Shown in pieces: positions 12,224 to 12,236 of a stretch of 12,236 nucleotides of DNA; positions within the stretch are counted from its first letter, which is position 1; the number at the start of each line of letters is the position of its first letter. The notes beneath the pieces are model-generated. The model was given only the letters and a program-made list of their open reading frames with translations. It did no database searches and was not told the origin of the DNA. Made by a program: the position numbers and the translations under genes. Source of the DNA: Candidatus Woesearchaeota archaeon UBA119 (GTDB taxonomy: Archaea > Nanobdellota > Nanobdellia > Woesearchaeales > UBA119); NCBI GenBank assembly GCA_002505945.1, contig DAWM01000030.1, forward strand, positions 748-12,983, given 5' to 3'.

Positions 12224-12236
12224 GACATTTAAGTTT

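Noticed and set aside
1..12236. CRISPR array, rRNA, insertion sequence ends
   Set aside because: No regularly spaced repeats, rRNA-like conserved blocks or transposase genes with terminal repeats were seen on either strand.

Overview
The window reads as a short piece of a compact, AT-rich archaeal chromosome, most likely from the DPANN group (Pacearchaeota or Woesearchaeota-like). The reasons are a DUF1931-type mini histone-fold gene, archaeal TATA/BRE promoters placed 24-30 nt before many start codons (leaderless mRNAs), a few genes with strong Shine-Dalgarno sites matching the archaeal 16S tail (GGAGGTGAT), an XerA-like recombinase, a dolichyl-phosphate glucosyltransferase-like enzyme, and intergenic gaps of often only 1-50 bp. 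The lineage is inferred from gene content; no rRNA or marker gene is present to fix it.

Layout. 1-3797 (+): the 3' part of a very large protein of unknown function, then a second unknown gene. 3799-5347 (-): a degenerate receiver-like protein followed by two tandem HIT-family proteins that have both lost the catalytic histidine. 5460-5630 (+): the mini histone-fold protein, tail to tail with 5633-6646 (-), a two-gene unit encoding a coiled-coil protein and a very Lys-rich, linker-histone-like protein. 6797-6939 (-): two micro-ORFs with textbook Shine-Dalgarno sites, encoding a 13-residue polylysine-like peptide and a 29-residue peptide of which 21 residues are acidic. About 310 bp without a gene follow. 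7251-8664 (-): a Nudix hydrolase and a GT2 glycosyltransferase. 8763-9902 (+): a radical SAM protein with a SPASM-like Cys-rich tail, overlapping by its stop codon an N-glycosylation-sequon-rich lipoprotein (9899-10351, -). 10431-11982 (-): an endonuclease III-superfamily glycosylase without an Fe-S cluster, and a tyrosine recombinase. 11983-12236: no gene, but an operator-like inverted repeat, a palindromic TATA element and a 62-bp imperfect inverted repeat that resembles an integron attC site on the upstream side of the recombinase.

How they may work together. The 5.4-6.6 kb part has a chromatin or nucleic-acid flavour (histone fold, Lys/Ser-rich basic protein, coiled coil). The 7.2-10.4 kb part has a surface/lipid-linked sugar flavour (GT2, lipoprotein with four sequons) with a Nudix enzyme and an orphan radical SAM enzyme. 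The most unusual items are the basic/acidic micropeptide pair, the twin HIT pseudoenzymes, and the attC-like site beside the recombinase. The two genes at the left edge could not be assigned to any family by eye.
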